This document shows, in pieces, positions 12,348 through 15,215 of a stretch of 15,215 nucleotides of DNA. Below the pieces are notes generated by a model. It was not told where the DNA came from, made no database searches, and was given only the letters and a program-made list of their open reading frames with translations. Within the stretch, counting starts at the first letter, position 1. Each line of letters opens with the position of its first letter. Made by a program: the position numbers and the translations under genes. This DNA is from JBMNNU01 sp050942695 (GTDB taxonomy: Bacteria > Chloroflexota > UBA6077). Location: positions 1 through 15,215 of the forward strand of contig JBMNNU010000051.1 of the NCBI GenBank assembly GCA_050942695.1, in the 5' to 3' direction.

Positions 12348-14099
12348 CTAGGGTATAGTGCTCCAACGGCTGATTGCCAGGTCTCGAATTCGACGCGCGG
12401 CTGTTAACTGGTTTTGGGCTGCTAATAGCTGTTCTAACTGCTTTCCCTGAAGGTCGTCTACGTGCCGAACTCCAAAGATCTCCCGGTACCGCTCCGATAG
12501 TTGCGCCAATTGCTGCGACGCGTCAGGTTTTGACGATGGTTCGGAGGTGCCGCCTGCTCCAGTCTTTGAGGCAACCCTTGGTTCATGAATAGGAGGTACC
12601 AATACGAGGTTAGTTTTTTTGTGAAGGTAAGGGTACAGATCTCGGTACAACCACTGCTCGCTGAATATCACCACGGAATCAGAATCAGCGTTGGCCAACA
12701 GGTAGTCGATCAACCGGGCGTTGGGATGATGGTCTACCGATGTCCGTATCCACTCCTGGCCGGCTGAGGGGAGTACCGTGACGACCCATAAAACGAAGGT
12801 TATCAGCGCCGTAGTCGTGGCTACCTTTCGGATACTCGATAGTGAGGGAAGTAGCCCCAAGATGGCGAGATAGTCCCATGCCATTAGCAACAGTATCCCG
12901 GTTCTTAGCCCAACTAGATGAGCCAATACCCATTGTTGGTTTCGGAAAAGTGCAAGGTAGACGGGGTACTCCAAAAGATTGATGAGAGCCAGCACAGACA
13001 GGTAGCCCACAGCCTTAAAGGGAGGAAGAACCAGGATCGCGAAGGGCACTACGTATACCAGAAACTGAGGGCTATATCCTTTGGAGTAGAGAAGAACCAA
13101 GTTGACCGTCAGGCCTGCAAAGGTGATGGCCGTCAGCCCGCGTCGTACATCAAAGTGGCGCGTCCAGATCAAGAAATAGAGGATGGCGAATGCGGCGCTA
13201 ATAGCAAGCCAGGGTAGCTCTGCGGGATACGCCTCGAAGCCGGCGGTAGATGGATCAAACCTATCCTGAATAGGGGCTACCTGCCCATATCCATAGTATC
13301 CTTCCAGGATAGCCCACGGAGTCTCCCATGCTGATCGTGAAAAAATCGATCGGAAGGAGGCTATGAGGAATTCCGGCGCAGATATCAGAAAAGGCGTTGC
13401 CACTGCGAAGGCTGATACGGCGGTTAAAGCCAGCAATTTTATGCGGTGCGGGAAACGACGCTCTGCCTTTACTAGCAATGGCAGCGTGAGCAGCGGGAAG
13501 ATTTTCACCATGAAACCAAAGCCAGCGATGATAGCAGCGCTGCTGGATTTCCCGCTCGTGAAGAAGAATAGAGAGAGCAACAGGAAAAATAGGGGGAGGG
13601 TGTCGAACCAGCCCAGCCAGACATGTAGAGGTGTGAATAGCAGGGCGTAGATCCAGGCACAGCGAAGGCCGTGAGCTGCCGTGGACATTTTCCGGCCTAG
13701 GCCATAAATCAATAACAGGTTACCGACTTCGAAGACCAACAGTATGGACCCAAGGATCAGCCGAAACCAGATAATCGGGCTGCCGTTTAGATTTGGTAGA
13801 ATGGCGATCGCTTTGTAGGCGGCAACGGCGACCCAAGGGAAAACCGGCGGATACTCGGTCCAATAGTGGAGAAGAGGGAAAAGGCCGAGGTCCGATAACC
13901 TCCCGAACTCCAGGTAGAAGTCATAGTCCGAAGCATCGTAGAAATATCCCTGCGGTCGAGAGACAATCAAGAGAGAGAAGCGCGTCGACAGGAAAAGAGC
14001 TAGGAGCAGTAAAAGCTCCTGATGGACTCGCACAAACGCGTCGATGTCCGACCATCGGTCGGACAACCAGGCAAAAACCCTCTTCGTTCTTCGAAGCAA
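12348..14099 (-). CDS. Polytopic GT-C-like membrane glycosyltransferase (GT87/DUF2029-type)
   Basis: A 583-residue protein with about ten to twelve hydrophobic helices across residues 27-445 and a soluble C-terminal tail (about 446-583). It starts at TTG 14099 with GGGAG (14107-14111) 7 nt upstream, next to AGGAGG. The first extracytoplasmic loop has acidic residues YDASDYD (54-60), as in GT-C enzymes that use a lipid-linked sugar, followed by EYPPVFPW (82-89). KIFPLL (199-204) and SKGYSPQFLVY (339-349) resemble conserved elements of the GT87 mannosyltransferase group. GT-C enzymes usually take polyprenyl-phosphate sugars and glycosylate lipids, polysaccharides or proteins outside the membrane. 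The tail has an unusual low-complexity linker SKTGAGGTSEPSSKPDASQQ. Acceptor and sugar are unknown. It is divergent from thyX. Confidence 0.75.
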   Translation of the reverse strand: MLRRTKRVFAWLSDRWSDIDAFVRVHQELLLLLALFLSTRFSLLIVSRPQGYFYDASDYDFYLEFGRLSDLGLFPLLHYWTEYPPVFPWVAVAAYKAIAILPNLNGSPIIWFRLILGSILLVFEVGNLLLIYGLGRKMSTAAHGLRCAWIYALLFTPLHVWLGWFDTLPLFFLLLSLFFFTSGKSSSAAIIAGFGFMVKIFPLLTLPLLVKAERRFPHRIKLLALTAVSAFAVATPFLISAPEFLIASFRSIFSRSAWETPWAILEGYYGYGQVAPIQDRFDPSTAGFEAYPAELPWLAISAAFAILYFLIWTRHFDVRRGLTAITFAGLTVNLVLLYSKGYSPQFLVYVVPFAILVLPPFKAVGYLSVLALINLLEYPVYLALFRNQQWVLAHLVGLRTGILLLMAWDYLAILGLLPSLSSIRKVATTTALITFVLWVVTVLPSAGQEWIRTSVDHHPNARLIDYLLANADSDSVVIFSEQWLYRDLYPYLHKKTNLVLVPPIHEPRVASKTGAGGTSEPSSKPDASQQLAQLSERYREIFGVRHVDDLQGKQLEQLLAAQNQLTAARRIRDLAISRWSTIP

Positions 14100-14226
14100 G
14101 CTGTAGCTCCCTCCTCGGATGCTTGGTGAGGGTAGGCAAATAGCGTACCTATGGGGCTATCGGATTTCCAATTGAGGTACTACAATACCGGCACTTAGGA
14201 AAGAGCGTGACGAAGAGGAGAGGTCG

Positions 14227-15012
14227 ATGAGAATCATCAAGGAGCCGGAGGTTTACTTAGTCGGTAGGCAGGTAATATCTCCTGAAGAGGTGGATAGATT
14301 CCTGGGTGAAAGCGGGGCAAGTTGGAGCACCGATGCTGATAGAGACGCAGAATCTTTGGTTGAGCTAGCCGGCAGGATATGCTACATGTCCTTTGGGGCA
14401 AAACAGGGTAGAAAAACCATTTCGGATTATCTGGAGAACATCATCGAATCGGGTCATGGTAGTGTATTGGAACACGCCGTATGGAATTTCGTCATCACCG
14501 GCGTTTCACGTTCCTTCACTCACGAATTGATACGCCACCGGGCCGGGTGGGGATACTCCCAACTATCCCAGAGATATGTGGATGAGTCTACAACTGATTA
14601 TGTAGAACCTGAGGTAATCGCCAACGACCCGGAAACACATCGGCTATGGCTGGAAGCAGTCGAAACGAGCCACCGAGTATACTGCCAGCTTGTGGACCGT
14701 CTCTCAGAATCGATCGAGCGCACACACCCGGACTTGAGCCGAACCACTAAAAGAAAAATGGCCCGCCAGGCGGCACGAAGTGTGCTGCCCAACGCCACCG
14801 AAACGAAGATCTTTGTGACTGCCAACGGCCGAGCGCTTCGACATTTCATCGAATTACGCGGCAGTGCGGCAGCCGAGCCGGAAATCCGCAGGGTAGCGGT
14901 GAAGATTCTGCAAATAATGCAGGAGGAAGCGCCCCACATCTTCGCGGACTTTCGACTGGTTACACTGGATGATGGCTCACTTGGCGTCGTAACTGAGCAC
15001 CACAAAGTCTGA
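14227..15012 (+). CDS. thyX: Flavin-dependent thymidylate synthase
   Basis: Converts dUMP to dTMP using methylene-tetrahydrofolate, FAD and NADPH. The protein has 261 residues. ATG 14227 follows GAGGAG with about 6 nt spacing. Family landmarks are GHGSVLEHAVWNFVI (76-90), the flavin/dUMP motif RHRAGWGYSQLSQRY (103-117), KRKMARQAARSVLPN (175-189) and TANGRALRHFIELR (198-211). The classical RHRx7S motif is lengthened here: after RHR the serines fall at the sixth and ninth positions, a variant in which GYSQLSQRY replaces the usual form. All catalytic arginines and histidines I can place are present. Repeat copy 3 has inserted immediately after its stop codon without altering the protein. Confidence 0.94.
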   Translation: MRIIKEPEVYLVGRQVISPEEVDRFLGESGASWSTDADRDAESLVELAGRICYMSFGAKQGRKTISDYLENIIESGHGSVLEHAVWNFVITGVSRSFTHELIRHRAGWGYSQLSQRYVDESTTDYVEPEVIANDPETHRLWLEAVETSHRVYCQLVDRLSESIERTHPDLSRTTKRKMARQAARSVLPNATETKIFVTANGRALRHFIELRGSAAAEPEIRRVAVKILQIMQEEAPHIFADFRLVTLDDGSLGVVTEHHKV

Positions 15013-15014
15013 AA
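15008..15014. repeat. Left target-site duplication of repeat copy 3
   Basis: TCTGAAA, repeated exactly at 15129-15135 on the other side of the element. It includes the thyX stop codon TGA (15010-15012). Confidence 0.8.
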
Positions 15015-15128
15015 GGGCATGGTTCGCGGCACGAGTCACAATGTAGCGCCAGGCATAAGGCCTGACGTGGTACCACGTCGGGGACGAGCCCCGACGCTAC
15101 AGATCTGGCTGTTTGTGTGAACCATCCC
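15015..15128 (-). repeat. Palindromic MITE-like element, copy 3 (full length, inverted)
   Basis: 114 bp, opposite in orientation to copy 2. The ends are GGGCATGGTTC and GAACCATCCC. The core contains GCCAGGC-ATAAG-GCCTGAC and GTCGGGG-ACGAG-CCCCGAC around the perfect palindrome ACGTGGTACCACGT. It is flanked by the 7-bp direct repeat TCTGAAA (15008-15014 and 15129-15135). It begins two bases after the thyX stop codon and may serve as that gene's 3' hairpin. There is no open reading frame inside. Confidence 0.9.
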
Positions 15129-15135
15129 TCTGAAA
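15129..15135. repeat. Right target-site duplication of repeat copy 3
   Basis: TCTGAAA, exact match to 15008-15014. Confidence 0.8.
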
Positions 15136-15141
15136 TGGGCA

Positions 15142-15167
15142 GGTGGCCCGCATCTTGCCGGGCTACT
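15142..15167 (+). other. Leader hairpin ahead of the truncated gene
   Basis: GGTGGCCCG (15142-15150) pairs with CGGGCTACT (15159-15167), counting two G-T pairs, around an 8-nt loop. No T run follows, so it is not a terminator. It may be a leader structure of the next gene. Confidence 0.35.
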
Positions 15168-15207
15168 GCACTTATTTGCCAAAGGCACCATAGCTGGAGG
15201 TGATGTC

Positions 15208-15215
15208 GTGCAGGT
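15208..15215 (+). CDS. Start of a gene truncated by the window end
   Basis: GTG at 15208 is preceded 7 nt upstream by GGAGG (15196-15200), which continues as GGAGGTGAT, a long match to the anti-Shine-Dalgarno sequence. Only the first codons are in the window, so the product cannot be named. An ATG at 15203 is too near the site to be preferred. Confidence 0.45.

Noticed and set aside
12591..12610. GGAGGTACC-like match to the repeat core inside the glycosyltransferase gene
   Set aside because: The similarity is limited to a few bases around a GGTACC site within a coding sequence, with no hairpins.
15139..15169. Riboswitch or T-box in the final leader
   Set aside because: Only one short hairpin is visible, with no conserved aptamer sequence and no alternative terminator.
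1..15215. CRISPR array, tRNA, rRNA or integron site
   Set aside because: No regularly spaced repeats, tRNA cloverleaf or rRNA-like sequence was recognised; the repeats present are dispersed palindromic elements.

Overview
The window reads as chromosomal DNA from a bacterium, with about fifteen protein genes on both strands. Moderate GC content, frequent TTG and GTG starts behind strong Shine-Dalgarno sites, a flavin-dependent thymidylate synthase, an L,D-transpeptidase and a TauE/DUF1634 pair together suggest a lineage such as Chloroflexota. That placement is an inference from gene style, not from a marker gene. No rRNA, tRNA, CRISPR array, transposase or phage gene was seen.

Layout. Positions 1-322 hold copy 1 of a palindromic repeat and the leader of a CopB-type copper P-type ATPase (323-2425, +). 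Two minus-strand genes follow: a two-helix PH-domain membrane protein (2484-3011) and an atypical SDR/epimerase (3116-4081). A divergent intergenic region (4082-4515) contains repeat copy 2. It leads into a TauE/SafE anion exporter (TTG start at 4516) overlapped by its DUF1634 partner (to 5690). A TIM-barrel sugar isomerase/epimerase-like gene runs on the minus strand (5718-6605). It is followed on the plus strand by a CoA-disulfide/persulfide reductase fused to a rhodanese domain (6840-8543). A 319-bp gap holds a nearly perfect 31-bp-stem hairpin. Next come lgt (8863-9723), a tandem hairpin/terminator, and a secreted L,D-transpeptidase (9866-10345). The minus strand then carries a small zinc-ribbon protein (10409-10840) and an MBL-fold hydrolase (10879-11517), a 298-bp gap with a decayed repeat fragment, a receiver-only response regulator (11816-12226) and a large GT-C-like membrane glycosyltransferase (12348-14099). 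thyX (14227-15012, +) ends the known genes. Repeat copy 3 sits 2 bp past its stop codon, and a truncated gene appears to begin at 15208.

Gene cooperation. TauE/DUF1634 and the rhodanese-fused CoA-disulfide reductase both handle reduced or oxidised sulfur and may serve one sulfur/persulfide metabolism, although they are separate transcription units. Lgt, the L,D-transpeptidase and the GT-C protein act on the cell envelope. The other genes look like ordinary housekeeping or accessory genes.

Most interesting signal. A 114-bp non-coding element with terminal inverted repeats (GG-ATGGTTC type) surrounds a quasi-palindromic core of two hairpins. It is present as two full copies (4240-4353 and, inverted, 15015-15128), one rearranged copy (71-170) and one decayed core (about 11600-11656). 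Copy 3 is flanked by a perfect 7-bp direct repeat (TCTGAAA) that includes the thyX stop codon, which is the footprint of a transposition-like insertion. Between copies, the core or its hairpin loops are inverted. The family looks like a MITE mobilised in trans; no mobilising enzyme is encoded here.
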